64,000 bases of DNA from Buxus sempervirens. Taxonomy: Eukaryota; Streptophyta; Magnoliopsida; Buxales; Buxaceae. Below, in pieces: positions 47,313-59,047 of the stretch (its first letter is position 1; each line of letters starts with the position of its first letter). The position numbers and the translations under genes are program-made. The DNA lies in assembly GCA_947561395.2 (NCBI GenBank), contig OX387185.1:38792213-38856212 (forward strand), written 5' to 3'. Below the pieces are notes generated by a model that saw only the letters and a list, made by a program, of their open reading frames with translations, was not told where the DNA came from and searched no databases.

Positions 47313-48290
47313 GTGTAAAACCCCAGATTTTACTTAGCATAATTGGAGAAATTATTTAATAATAAAAATAACTAATACTGGTGGATATTTCAGGAAATGA
47401 GGAGCAAGGATATTTTTGGAATTTCAAGAGTTTAATTGAAGAGAGATGTTAGTTAAGGTAAATGGTTCCTAAATTTTTCAGCATAATTATTTAATAAGCA
47501 TTATAATTAAATTTAATGGAGTAATTAAGAGTTGGTATAGACAGCTTGGTGAAGTGGCGAGCATCTGATCATGTGTTAAATGAGTTGATTAGGTAGGAAC
47601 CTGGGTAGGCGAGCATGCGGCGGATCATGAGTGGTTTAAGTGTTTGAGTGCCAACGACCAACGCTGTTCATTACTAAAAAAAAAATAGGTTGCTGTTGGT
47701 CGGAGCTGCGTTTGGCCGAATTGAACTGAAAGAGATCGCTGTATCAAAGTGGAACCAGATCGTTTGAGAAGAGAAGAAGCAGAATTCCAAAATTGTTGAT
47801 TCGGAATTGGAGGTTGCAGGAGACTTGATCGGAGATATCTGGAGGTTTGTTTAGAGAATTAAGCGACTGAGCTGCTGTGAAGAACTCGTCCAGATTAGCA
47901 GCAGATCAGAGAATTCATAGGTGAGTGTGAATTCAATCTAAATTTCGTAATCAGATATATGAGAAATTAGAGTTGGATCAGATCTGGTTCTGTTGAATGG
48001 AACAGTGAGCGATCAGAGAAGAATTTAAGAGAAATTCGCGATCGGAAGTGTCTGAGATTGCTGGAGCCGAGATTTTATTGGTTGAAGCATTCCTGAGGTA
48101 AGTAGCACTCTGGTTTAATCGGATTGCATATTAATTTCCTGTTTGATTGGGGTAAGGTCTGAGTTATAATAGAATTTGCAGATTTGTGTATTTAATTGCG
48201 ATTCCTGTGATTTCGGCTGTTGTTGCATTGTGATTAAATTCAAAAGTGTTGTGAGGGTTTGATTTAGGGTCAGAGGGACTGAATTTTGAT
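47313..48290 (+). mobile_element. LTR fragment of the TGTAAAACCCC type
   Basis: Starts TGTAAAACCCCAGATTTTAC exactly where homology to the spacer at 10721 ends, and resembles the start of the LTR at 12929 read on its minus strand. It includes the GAGGTAAGTAGCACTC word, like the GGTAAGTAGTCCC word of those LTRs. No matching far end or target duplication was found, so it is an incomplete fossil. Confidence 0.45.
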
Positions 48291-48875
48291 GCTCCAATTG
48301 TTTTTTTCATTTTCTGGTCACATGCTTTGAGACTCACTCATCGGCAACCCTCATGCATTGTATGTGGTTTTTACTGGTGTTTAAAAATCAAACGAAGTGT
48401 TAACTCGATGAAATTTTTGTTCTTCCTTAATTTAGTATCACACAAAGCATGTTGGGACTGGAAGGCAGTTGATCATAACATAAAATGTTGAATGTAAGTT
48501 ACTAAATCGACTGTTCTGTTTCACTAAAGAATCCAGCATCCATTCCCTTCATCTGTTTGCTTACTATTCATTCTGTCCGGTCTCCCCTTTTTAATTGAAA
48601 TCATGTTTCTACCAACAGAAAGCTGATATGTTTTTCTGAAGAGAACGAAAATTTGGTGCTTGTGTTGAACTGTGATTAAGCTACATGGGGGTTAAACTTC
48701 TTTCAGTCTTGTGCACTCAACCACGCATACAGATGAGATACATATTACATTATCATAATTTTGAGTAAGGACTGGTTTGTATTGGAGTACACACCTGCCT
48801 CATATTCATGACTTATCTTTTTTCCATTTTTTCTTCTTTTTCTCCCCCACATTTTCCTTTTGGGTTGAAAAGCAG
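48291..48875. other. Intergenic, no recognisable gene
   Basis: No convincing coding sequence. The T-rich plus strand and the pyrimidine tract before the AG at 48874-48875 would suit an intron leading into the exon-like stretch that follows. Confidence 0.35.
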
Positions 48876-49063
48876 TGCTATTGAAATATTCTTCTCCTAT
48901 AACTGAAGTCATGAATTCTGTTTGTAAGTTGTACACGCAAGTACCTCAAAACCAGTTGTGGAGTACACTCAGAAGAGACTTCATAAACCTGTTGGAATCT
49001 TCAGCTTCAAGTCTCCCCACATTACTCAAAAATTTCACTGCAGGATGCCAAGGCTTATGGTAG
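48876..49063 (+). CDS. Possible orphan terminal exon, unknown protein
   Basis: Following a TTTTCCTTTTGGG...AAAAGCAG acceptor-like site, the frame reads about 62 codons to a TAG at 49061, including EVMNSVCKLYTQVPQNQLWS and NLLESSASSLPTLLKNF. Composition is protein-like (mixed helix-forming, Trp and Cys present). I do not recognise the family, and no upstream exon with matching phase was found. The left side is cut by the LTR fragment and duplicated DNA. It may be the tail of a gene broken by those rearrangements, or chance. Confidence 0.3.
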
Positions 49064-49983
49064 CCCTAGAAGAATAGCAGTATAGACCAGAAATGTAGCT
49101 CTATTCTTTTTGTCTTTCTAAGGCCTTCCATCGGTCTGAGAAGGATGGATTCTTGCATGAGATAAGGATTAGTCAAGTATGTTGCTCGGAGAAACTAATT
49201 TTTAAACTTCTCCCATTTTATTTCTTCTGGGTGTGATCAGGAAAAAACTAAACTTTCCTTTCATTTCTTATGATGTATTATGAAAGTCTAATTACATACT
49301 AAATTATCAATTAATTGACAGTTTGAATTATTCTTAGTGCTTCACAAAGACAACAAATAAACTTAGTTACAGTCTGAATGAATTTTGGTGTACAAACATT
49401 AATGCAAAGCCACAAGGCACACAAACCATGTTTAATGTATACATTTCTATACCAAGATGAATGGTTTGAAAAGGAAAACCACATTCAGAGAATACGTTTC
49501 TTGTGTGATTTCCCCATGAGTAGGATAAGAATTCACCCCCAACATTACATTCTCTAAAATGAAATGGCACGGCCTTTATACAAGCACATGTTGCCCCAAA
49601 AGCATTTCATGTGTCGCCGCAAGCTCATCTCAACTAACATAACCAAACTTCTTTAACGCCCGGTTGCGGTCCATGCTTCTCCAAAGCTCAAATCAATAGA
49701 CACCATCAACTTCCTTTATAGCAGCACTTTTTATGACAGATACTTCATTTGAAGTATGTATCCTGAAAATAAAACCCCTGAAAAAATAATTATGACCTAA
49801 AATAGACAGTTTGAAGCAGCATCCTTCGAAATTAAGGCATTTCTTATTTTTTATTTGAATGATTGACCATACCCTTAAGCAAGTTGAAGAGCATTGGAAG
49901 AAAACACCACACATCGGATTAAGGAAAAAAACTGAATGTAGTACAATACCTGTAAATATAAATGCTTTCTGTTCTCCAGAATT
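49064..49983. other. 3' flank and 3' UTR of the expansin gene
   Basis: No other gene recognised. The part next to 49983 is presumably the 3' UTR of the expansin on the minus strand. Confidence 0.45.
49850..49855 (-). terminator. Possible polyadenylation signal of the expansin
   Basis: AATAAA on the minus strand, about 130 bp after the TAA stop at 49984-49986. Confidence 0.35.
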
Positions 49984-50293
49984 TTATGATTGGAATTGCT
50001 TGCCCACAAAAGTCTGCCCAAATTTCCAATCTTTGGGGGCAACATTGTATGATGTAATTGTAATCCCATCACTAGCAGTGACCTCAAATGAGAGAGGTTG
50101 ATTTTTAAAATTGGCACTTACGTGCCAGTTTTGCCCCCAGTTCCTTCCCATTGGAAGCCACCCTGTTATAGAACCCTTAATCTTTACAGCCACAATGTCT
50201 CCAGCACCAGCAACATTGCTGATCAACACTGAATGGAAGAAACCAGAGCCATCTATTGTAAACCGAATTCCCCCTTCCTTTCTGCATTTGATC
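49984..50293 (-). CDS. EXPA13: Alpha-expansin, exon 2 (CBM63 domain)
   Basis: The intron ends TTTGGACAG at 50294, and the first base of exon 2 completes the Arg codon begun in exon 1. The exon reads [17 protein letters not shown], then [33 protein letters not shown] and [10 protein letters not shown], ending [11 protein letters not shown] at the TAA 49984-49986. This is the end of the six-Cys double-psi beta-barrel followed by the group-1 grass-pollen-allergen-like CBM63 domain, whose surface aromatic residues bind cellulose. With exon 1 it makes a 277-residue protein. Both splice sites are canonical and the frame is clean, so the gene is likely functional. Confidence 0.93.
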
Positions 50294-50639
50294 CTGTCCA
50301 AACAATAGGAGCACAGATTTTAAGAGAGAGAAAAAAAACGAGAAACGAGACAATCCCAGGAATATTCCTGCTTCAAAGGATTGATAAAACAAAGATATGA
50401 ACAATTGACTGGATCCTTCATGCTGCCTTTAACTGCAAAAAAATTAAAGGCAATGGAAAACGAAATGTGAAGAAAAATACTTTCTATTACACAAAGTCTG
50501 AGAAATTGTTTGGTTTAAAGAAACGAAAAATCAGATGAAAAGTGCATTTAAATTACACTTTTAATTTTGTTTTTCCGCATTTCATGAAAAGAAACAAAGC
50601 AAAAATAGTAGACCACATCCAAAAGAAAAGGACAGGTTT

Positions 50640-51176
50640 AGATTTATCCCCTCATATCTGCTTTCTTTATATGTGCCAGGAAGAAACCTTAGATCATATC
50701 CTTGTGAATCATAGCTTTCTTTGCAAGAAACCTTAGATCATATACTCTTGGCTCTTCTCACAGGCCTTAACTAGCCAATCTGAAAGATTCAGCTTTCTGA
50801 TGGTTTTAGTATATGCATCAGCTGTCACTCAGTGGATGTACGGTAGGAACTCTGGCATGTAGAAGTTATTAAATCTGGTAAGGCTGGCCAAGCACCTGGC
50901 ATTAAGGTTGTATGCTTCGTTCAATTGAGTGCCCAAAGCAGCAAACAATTTTGGGCGATGAGTTAGGAATGTTGGGTATTTCAAGGGAGAATTGTACATG
51001 GGGCATCCCTCACAGGACGTACTGGGGAATGAGTAGTTTACCTTTGGTTGTTTTATGTCGTTGTCTTCTCCTTCTTGCTGGTGTAAGAATATGTCATAGA
51101 ACAGGTTACATTCTGTTCTACACCCAAATAACTTTTCTATTCTGTTCTTAATATTATCATCTCAATATTTATCAAA
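50640..51176 (+). mobile_element. LINE 3' fragment in the expansin intron
   Basis: The plus strand reads LSPHICFLYMCQEETLDHIL followed by VNHSFLCK, which matches the zinc-binding zf-RVT region (Cys...Cys...His...Cys) of plant L1-type LINEs. It continues to a 3' end ATATTTATCAAAAAAA. The element lies opposite to the expansin and is strongly 5'-truncated, with stops after the zf-RVT part. The target duplication was not resolved because the tail runs into an A-rich repeat. Confidence 0.55.
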
Positions 51177-51232
51177 AAAAGAGAAATAAAAGAAAAAAGA
51201 AAAAAGAAAAAAGAAAAAAGAAAAAAAGAACA
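51176..51232. repeat. (AAAAAAG)n-type A-rich repeat
   Basis: Several GAAAAAA units directly behind the LINE poly(A), probably grown from the tail. Confidence 0.8.
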
Positions 51233-51641
51233 AACCTAAAACAAAAGAAATAAAGGTGGGAAAAGATTGTGCAAGGGCCACTTTCAACTTTATCTAGTGA
51301 GAACACAGGTAGAGTTACTCCCACCCTTTGGCCCTTGAATACCACTAGTGAATAGATTACATCTGTTTGGGTCCTTTGACCAGCCTCATTTAAAGCCATT
51401 TGTTTTCCTTTTAGTGCCATCAGATTATAGTATTAACAGAAAAAAATCGGCAGCCTGAATGCACCTTTCATGCTGCTTCATTTGTATGGCTCATCACCAA
51501 AGAGTGAGTCATCTTCAGGACTTTCTAAACCTGAAACAAATGGCATGGGTAACCAAACACCTCCTCTCCTATGAGTCATGCAATGTTACAGGTACTTTAT
51601 ATAAACTAAAGGAAAATGATTGCCAAATTCAAAGGTAATTT

Positions 51642-51800
51642 TTTTTTTAATCAGTAAACAGGATTCATTAATGAAAGTACCACATAAACTACAAAGTACA
51701 CAAATAGTGTACCTGAAAGAAAGAATACCTGAACACAGCAAATAGATTTGGAGGGAGTGAGAGAGAAACCATCTCCTAAATTATTCTTAAACACCTAAAT
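51642..51800 (-). mobile_element. LINE 3' tail in the expansin intron, minus strand
   Basis: On the minus strand the sequence ends TTTCATTAATGAATCCTG...ACTGATT followed by about ten A, the usual 3' end of plant L1-type LINEs. The upstream limit is unclear. Confidence 0.45.
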
Positions 51801-53749
51801 GTAAAGCAGTGGTAGCAACTCCAAAATTATCCTAAAGAGGGGAATTTCTAGAGCATGCGCGTTGTGGGATAATCAGGGTAACATTCTCCACAGTTAATGC
51901 ACAAAAGCTGGCCTTGCATTCATCTTGTCACTTTACAAAGGTTACTTTCAAGTTTTTCAAATATCAAATTTCGAGAAAAGAATAAGATCCTTCTAATTCT
52001 CAGCTACTTCCTCACCAACACTAAACCCATAGCAAACTAGCAACACTAATAATAGTAAAACGAGAGGGAAGTTGTCAACTAAAACTAAATTTGTCTAAGA
52101 ATGCACAAATTTTGAACTTTTTATTCAAGGGAGATCACATTCAACCAAATGTCCATTAGCAAGAGTTCTGTTGAAGCTTCAAATTTGGAAGGGTAGACCT
52201 ACAGAAAAAAAAAAAAAAGGTTTGCCAGAGTAATGAAAAGAATCCAAATGCACGCATAGATGAAATTGATGGGTAGATGTTGAGATTCAGCACAACAGTG
52301 GCTGTAGCAAAAAAGAACCCAGCTGCTAGGTCTGGTATAAGAGATTGCAGCAGAAGAGGATAAGGGAAGAAAACACTGGAGAAATGTTGGGATTATTAGG
52401 CTTAAATACCTATTGATAATAGTTTACACATGTTCAAACTGATGTCACTGTGATATGTTCACCATTGGAACAATTGTAACCACTTTTTTTTTGTCTGGAT
52501 AGCTAGTTAAGTATGTATTTTAGATAGCCAGCGGAAGTTGACATTCGCAGTGAAAGAATTGACAAATCAAAATTTTTATTCTTTTTTTGTTTTCCACTTC
52601 TTATTACAACGATGTTCAAAGAAAAAAAAAAGAAAAAAGAAACAAGGACGCGGCATTTAAAATTCAGGCATTCTATGTTAATTTTCTGTTTAACACCACT
52701 TCTACAGCTCAAAAAGAAAAAGGCCTATTCAATGCCCAGTGAATTCACAATCAAATCTTGCCCCAAACTTTGAGATATTTATAAGAGTTATGTCTCGAAA
52801 GGAGCCAAAAAAATTTGAACTGTGCACGATGAAGCTAGGAAAAGTACAATAGCATCTATATTACCAGATATCATTGTTTTTGTATCTGGCACGTGTTTCC
52901 AAACACAGCTAAACATCTTAGTAATTGTTTGATCGTGAAAAAATTTTATAAAAGATTTTCACCAGTGTGTTTATGAGTATGAAGATGGCGAATTATTGAA
53001 GATGAAGCTTCAAATAAAATGATTAACAAATAAAATATTCTTAGGCTTGGGGTGGATTTTCAGTCCTTTTTCTTTGGTACAAAGTTTGTCTACTATGTAA
53101 TCTGGTCTTGCTTTTTCAGTATTAGTATATAATATATCCTGTGACTCCTGGAAAAAAAAAAGAAGCAAGATTCGATGAAATAGATAGATGATTATTAGTA
53201 TATGGAAGAAATATATTTTGTGCATATATGAACACAAATACATTAGTTTAAAAGCATAAAATGTCTTCAAGAAATATCTAGAAACCCAAAAATATTTTTT
53301 TGAAACTTTTTGAGCCTTATTGATGGGCCCTTAGAAAATATACGATATGTTGAATTGAACTCAGATTGCAAAATAAACAGTTTTTCAACCTTTGGTAGAC
53401 AAAATGTGATACTAATTAGTGTGAAGATAATTTATATATAAGAAAATTTTCAGATGTTTAGGCAAGACATATATAATTTATTTTAAAATTTAATCTCTAT
53501 AAATATAGTAAATCTGAAATAATGACAAGATAGAAAGTTTTAAAATCGTCGATATATAGAAGACTATCTTTTTACTTCTGATCGTTCCACTACTACAATT
53601 GCCTGCAGTTGCAAAGATATCCTACAACCACACATTATGTATTCTTTTATGTCAGTAGCAGATGGAGTGAATAGACTAAAAGCAAGAAGAGTGTTGATAG
53701 CAACCAGCATTCTAAATGCTTCTGTGCCATGTGATGTTAGTGGAGTGTT

Positions 53750-54650
53750 GACATTATGGTGCAACTCATTTTCAAATTCTTTGCTTTTATTACCTTTATC
53801 GAGTTACTAAGAGGACCTATGATCTGGCGAACATTGGTACCTAGACAACCACCACCTGCTTTCTTTTTATTGCTTTCACTCCAGAAAACATATTTATACT
53901 TGCCAATTCTTCATTATCTCTTACATTGTCAATATGTGTACTTTCTAAATCTATACATACGCCTTCCTCACTAACACTTGAATGCCGTCAAGTGCACTAT
54001 TTACCTTTTGGGCCAATTCATTTACAATCTTATCCACTCTTTTTCAATTTTTTCCTAAATCAATTGCAAATTCAAATGATTAAGATAATTCTGCAGCCTT
54101 TCTTGCTATTTTTATGTAACATATGACATAAATCTTTATATCTCATTGCGCTTTCTAGCTTGGTCGTTCTCAATAATGAGCCCATGTTTGTCTACTACAA
54201 ATGTCTCACTCTTTGCATCTCTAGTATAATTTTTCAAAATTTATGGATTAGGTATCTTTTTTATTCTATTCAGATAATGAACACACAACAAGCAGTGGTA
54301 GGGTACTCCCACATATTGAAATTTCTTGCGAATGCAGACAATAGTAGTAGTGAAACAATAAAAAATAACAGTGTATTCTCAATGTCTATATACCAATTCA
54401 TTTACAACTTTATATTCTGTTGCTATTTCAACTTTAATATAAAAATAATCATCAGGAAAATTTCTTCCCTATATATTATCTTTTCATTATCTAGTAACAC
54501 ATTTTGTTTACCAAATGCTGAAACACTAATCATTTTGCAATATGATTTCAATTCATCATATTGTTTTGCCTCTAAGAGATTATCAAAATACGTCAAAAAT
54601 CATTAAAAAAAAAAAAATCTTTTTAGATATTTCTTTATATATGCATTCAT
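53750..54650 (-). pseudogene. FAR1/MULE-like transposase remnant
   Basis: Minus-strand frames give pieces that resemble the C-terminal third of FAR1/FHY3-type proteins, which descend from Mutator-like transposases: SETFVVDKHGLIIENDQAR, then KIARKAAE and FEFAIDLGKKLKK in shifting frames, and upstream EAKQYDELKSYCK. Stops and frame changes are frequent, so nothing functional remains. Similarity is by motif spacing and is modest. It could be a fragment of a MULE or of a domesticated FAR1 gene. Confidence 0.4.
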
Positions 54651-56855
54651 GTGATTTCAATCCATTTCTTAATTTATCTTCATCATAAATCTTGCAGTTA
54701 ACCATGTATTCGTTAAAAATTATATTTGCTAACCATTTTATTTCAAGCCTCTGAACTCATATTTAAGCTACCATTAAATGGACCCATAGGAATATTCCCT
54801 AATTTTCTCTATATTGATGCCCAAAATTATACATAATCTTGTACTAACACATGCATGCATGTTGCTAACTATTCTAGGTTTATAAGGTCACTTTAATGAG
54901 ACTAGTAAATGGTACAAGGCTAAAACTATGGTGTTCGTGTTAACCTAAGTGGCCTTAATGACCACATTAAGCTATGGTTGGAATTTCTAAATGGTTTTAT
55001 TGATCACATTATATTTAGGAAGTCTAAAAGGTGATCATGCTTGGGAATTAAAAAAGGTGGCTCATTCATCACATTAAGTCTCTTTCTGAATTCTAGAAAG
55101 TGATTATAAAATGATTCATCTTCCCATGAACAAGATTATTTTAACCTATTAAATAACGACATTTAAGTTTGAGGAGTTCTACAAGTCATCGAATCCCACA
55201 AGTCATGTATTCGCATTTACTAAAACTTAACCATCATTTAGATACAACTAACCTATGTTAAATGGAGGAAGGTGAAGAATACTGTTATTTATTAAGGTTT
55301 CTTGATGGGAGGAACCTACAAGGCTATATAAAGGACTCATGTTATCTCTTCCCACTCATGCACACACATTATATTTGTGTGATTGTGGCATCCATCACTT
55401 AACAAAGCATATAAGTAAAAAAGGAAGAGAAAATGCAAGGCCAAAATCATCTAGCATACAAGCATATAAGTTCTCTTTCTTTTATATCAAATTCTAGTTT
55501 ATTGTTGTATAACCTTAATCCTTGTCCATGTAAATTTGGACATTCAATTCTTACAGTTCGGTTATTTTTTACTGTAACTTTTCAAGCTGGTCGACTTTAC
55601 TAGCCATAGCGTGTTCTTGTTGAGTCATCAAATGCCAAAACCATTTATAAATTGATAAGAAAATTTCACTACAACTGAAAAATGAGCTAGGAAAGCAACT
55701 TAGATATAAAACAATTTTCGTAAACTTAAATGCCATGTTGTCAATAAAAATGCATGCATGCTTTCAAGTCCACCAACTCCATCTATGTCTCCAATTGCAT
55801 TATCCAAACACCTAATGCCCTAACATTACATGTGAACCTCAAAACACAACCCTTATTGTCATAGATGTAACAAAAAAAAAAAAAAAAACTTAGTAGAAAG
55901 AAAATTGAATTTTAACAGCTAAATATTTGTCATTCTCATGGGGGATAAAAAAATAGTATCATATTACTTAGGAATTTATCCCTAGAGAGAAGGGAAAAAA
56001 AGAAGAAGCTTGAGAATAAAGACTCGTAATTTAAATATAAATGAAACAGTATTATTTGCATCAAAGATAGTTGTTAAATAAAGTAATCACTGATGCATGC
56101 AGTACCAAACCTTATGTACAACAAAGAGCATTAAAAGAAAAAGAAAAAAGTCTTACAGTCCACTGATACATTGTAGGTCTAGATACAGCTTGCATCTGTT
56201 TTTTCTCTATCCTGTACTTCCTTTTTCTTTACTTTATTTAATTTGCATTTTGGACTCTAGTCCGGAATTACATGAAATCAGAAGTTGATAATAATACTTC
56301 GTTGAGTGTGATAAAAAACCAAAAATTGGTAGCTTAAATTCGAATCTTTCCTTGCAAAAACTGTAATTAATTGGCTATTTGGCTGTAAAGATCGTAAATG
56401 AAAATACTGCCCCTCATAATTGATAATTTCATCTCCACTTCTGGGATTATCAAACCTCCTCTTCCATTATTAAAAAAAAAAGTCTTCCAGACAGAAAGAA
56501 GAACCCTAAATTCAGGTTTGCTTTCAGTAGTTGCGTTCATGTATGTTTTACATCGCATATAAGTAATTGATTCATGTATACTGCAACAAATTTAACTGTT
56601 TTTATCTCATGAAAGCGGACACGGAGAGAATAAAAATGGGGAGAACTCTTACGAGTTACAACAACGACCCTACGCGCATTTTAGCAAGCGTACGTTAGCA
56701 AAGAACAGAAGCACCGACAAAGCAAGCGAAACACAACAACATAGTAAGGCGTAAGTTAGCACAAGCAGAATTAAAATTTATTAAGAAAAAAGAAAAAGGA
56801 GGAAAAAATAATAAAGTGAAGACAAAAGAAGCGAATTGAGCGAATTTCTACCAAC

Positions 56856-57379
56856 CTGCGATACTGGACGGGCATGTTTCCAGCTTTCCAGATTGCGATC
56901 TTCTCGAAAGCTTCGATTGGAAGGACGAAGTGCTTGTTCGGAGGGTTACAGTGGCCGCCGCTCTCAGCCACCAAGCCGTAGTTCGGCGCACAGAAGTTGG
57001 TGGCGGTGACGATGATGGAGGTGCCGGGGAAGCACCACCGGATGTCCTCCACGCACCGCAACTGGAAGCAGGCGCCGCAGATCTGGCCGCGTTCGAACAT
57101 GGTGCTGCTCAGTCCGACGGTGGCCATGCCGTACCCGCTCTTCGCCAGATCGCCGTACCCGCATGCTCCTCCGACGGCGTCTCGCGGATCCGATGGCGCG
57201 TAGTAGGTGGCTCGAGCGGATCTCCACTCCCTTGGAGACGGTGGCAAGGATGATGATGATGGCGTAGGGAAGGAGGAGGATGATGACCAGTGGGCGGAAG
57301 ATGAGGGGAGTGATGATGATGATGATAGTGCGAGAATGAGAAGTGTTATGGGGATTTGATGGATGGAGTGTAATGACAT
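56856..57379 (-). CDS. EXPA13: Alpha-expansin, exon 1 (signal peptide and barrel domain)
   Basis: ATG at 57379-57377 begins a signal peptide (residues 1 to about 29, core ITLLILALSSSSS), then a Ser/Pro linker and, from residue 51, EWRSARATYYAPSDPRDAVG, GGACGYGD, GQICGACFQLRC, RWC, TATNFCAPNYG and HCNPPNKHFV. These are the cysteines of the GH45-like expansin domain. The family's HFD motif reads HFV at residues 150-152, and PIEAFEKIAIWKAGNMP follows. I remember both as features of the Arabidopsis EXPA13 lineage, which supports the symbol. Expansins loosen cell walls without hydrolysis, at acid pH, in the apoplast. The exon ends in phase 2 after VQYR. The sole intron seen is the one after the barrel domain. 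Confidence 0.93.
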
Positions 57380-57711
57380 TTTTGTTCTCTTATGGTTCTT
57401 TCTGTCTGTACAGAGTACCGTTTGGAGAAGGGAGAGAGAGGGAGAGCAGAGGGAAGGGAAAGAGGAAAGTTTTCATTTTCATGTTTCTGCTTTGGAATAA
57501 AAGCTTTCTTGCTCTTTTCTGTGTGACTGTAAATTACGAAAATGACACTGAGAAAGAATTCTGTCATGTTGGCTTGGACTGAGTCATCGAGCTTTTGTGG
57601 GCCCCAGCCTGGTTTTCGGCACGAGCAGATGCGAACACTGGTGATAGGGACTAAAATGGGCCATAGCTTTGGATGAGATGATCTACTCTGCAATCTGTAC
57701 CGCTCCCATGC
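57380..57711 (-). promoter_or_regulatory. EXPA13: Upstream region of the expansin, pyrimidine-rich leader
   Basis: On the minus strand the ~110 bp before the ATG are rich in CTTTCCC/CTCTCCC words, a pyrimidine patch typical of plant 5' leaders. I see no clear TATA box. No longer conserved element is recognised. Confidence 0.4.
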
Positions 57712-58059
57712 TAGGGAGAGACGGCCCTGCCCATTATGGGACAGGTTTGGTATTGGCAGACTCGACTTACGGTTTAGCCCAACCCGCCCTCCTTAATTTA
57801 TTTTAAATATTTTTATATATTAAAAATATTATTTTTATATACATTAGATGTAAAATGTACATATTTTATTAATAATTATATTATTAATTTATAAATTATA
57901 TTTTAAAAACAGTTTTTTATGAGTTTTGTAAAATAATTAGGGCAACCCACCCACCAATACCAATAGGGGTGGGTTAGGGTTTGGTATTACCTAAAACCTT
58001 GACGGTGTGGGGTTCGGGTTTGCCAAAACCTGCCCCAAATCTGCCCATTGCCATCCCTA
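57712..58059. mobile_element. Possible hAT-like MITE near the expansin promoter
   Basis: Ends TAGGGAGAGACGGCCCTGCC (left) and, as reverse complement, TAGGGATGGCAATGGGCAG (right). Subterminal GGGTTTGG/CCCGCC words and an AT-rich core follow the hAT-MITE pattern seen elsewhere here. No 8-bp target duplication was found. Confidence 0.4.
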
Positions 58060-58312
58060 TAATCCGTGTTTACTACAAACACATGGAGTTATATATATAT
58101 ATATATATATAGAGTGCAGAGAAAATTATATTTGATTTTGGTTATAGTATTGGCATGATATAGATACATGTATTCCACGTGGGAGACTATAAGATCCATT
58201 TGTCCCATGCCAAACCTACTCCTATTGGGTAACTGGGTTGGTAAAGGGGTGGGGTACGGTTGACCTCTTAATTGTACTATAAATTGTAAAAAATACTAGT
58301 ATTTTAATTTTA

Positions 58313-58344
<32 letters not shown>

Positions 58345-58482
58345 GGATGTATGTTAAGTGATTGATATATAAATTAATTAATATTTAATTAAATAATTAT
58401 GCATGACCTCTATTAGCTCTGATACCATATTAAACAACCGTTCTTATCAAAAAAATATATATGTATTAAACAACCGTTGCAC
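58060..58482. other. AT-rich intergenic DNA with microsatellites
   Basis: (TA)n runs near 58091-58110 and 58311-58330. No gene. A 12-bp match to the usual plant tRNA-iMet primer binding site, TGGTATCAGAGC, is on the minus strand at 58416-58427, which hints at LTR-element remains. No LTR pair is visible. The direct repeat TATTAAACAACCGTT lies at 58428-58442 and 58464-58478. Confidence 0.5.
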
Positions 58483-59047
58483 TTTTTTTTTTGGTGGGAA
58501 ACAATGTAATTGTATTAATGAACCATCCGAGTAAACATTCTCTCTCTAGCATCATGTAGAAGAGAGATACATATGAAAGGAGGGGGGGAGTTGGTCCAGA
58601 GAAATGATCTAAAGCAAAATTTGCAAAAATATCAGCCACCTGATTTGCATCTCGAAAAGTATGACAAAAAGAAAACTCTTGAAACCTTAAGCACATATAA
58701 TTAATCTCGAGAAGAACTCCCCCAATCTTCCAAGGAACCACAGAAGCCCCATCTTTGATTAAGTTAATTAGAATCAGTGAATCTCCTTCAAAAATTAACT
58801 TCTTCAAACTCAAATGAAGAGCAAGCTTAACACTTTCAAGAGCAGCATAAGCCTCGGCTTGAATGGCTGACGAAACACTCAAACTAATCGAAAAACCAGC
58901 AAGAAAATGACCCCAGCAATCTCTGCAAACACCTTCCGCAGTAAATAACCCATTTGAACCCCTCACAGCCCCATCAAAATTAATCTTGTGGACCGGCCGG
59001 TACTGTGGAGCAATCCATTTCACCTGAACTTGAGCCTTTTCAATCAC
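58466..59047 (-). pseudogene. LINE RNase H domain, open frame
   Basis: 193 codons from 59047. Catalytic-type residues are all present (INFDGA, AEAY, FEGDSLI, RDANQVADIFANFAL), so this is the best-preserved part of the LINE. The frame includes the element's very 3' end and a few bases beyond its poly(A). As an isolated domain it is unlikely to be expressed or functional. Confidence 0.85.

Larger units (their letters stand above)
50294..56855 (-). other. EXPA13: Intron of the expansin, about 6.56 kb
   Basis: Minus-strand donor AG|GTTGGT at 56856/56855 and acceptor GACAG|GATC at 50294/50293. Most expansin introns are a few hundred bases, so this one is greatly enlarged. It contains a LINE 3' piece (about 50640-51176), an A-rich (AAAAAAG)n run near 51190-51230, a second LINE tail in the other orientation (from 51642), and a FAR1/MULE-like remnant (about 53750-54650). 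Near 54900-55560 is a stretch with a GGCTATATAAAGG box that could be an LTR remnant, not assigned. Confidence 0.85.

Noticed and set aside
51176-51232. Possible centromere- or telomere-like repeat
   Set aside because: The GAAAAAA units are explained by growth of the LINE poly(A) tail and do not match a telomere repeat.
54160-54606. 148-codon plus-strand frame in the expansin intron
   Set aside because: Composition is low-complexity (Ile, Phe, Tyr-rich) and the opposite strand resembles a FAR1/MULE remnant, so the plus frame is probably chance.
56930-57253. Plus-strand frame of 107 codons opposite expansin exon 1, and other overlapping frames there
   Set aside because: Shadow of the GC-rich expansin exon.
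58416-58427. Primer-binding-site-like TGGTATCAGAGC as proof of an LTR retrotransposon
   Set aside because: It is a 12-bp match without a recognisable LTR or internal region beside it. Recorded only as a hint.
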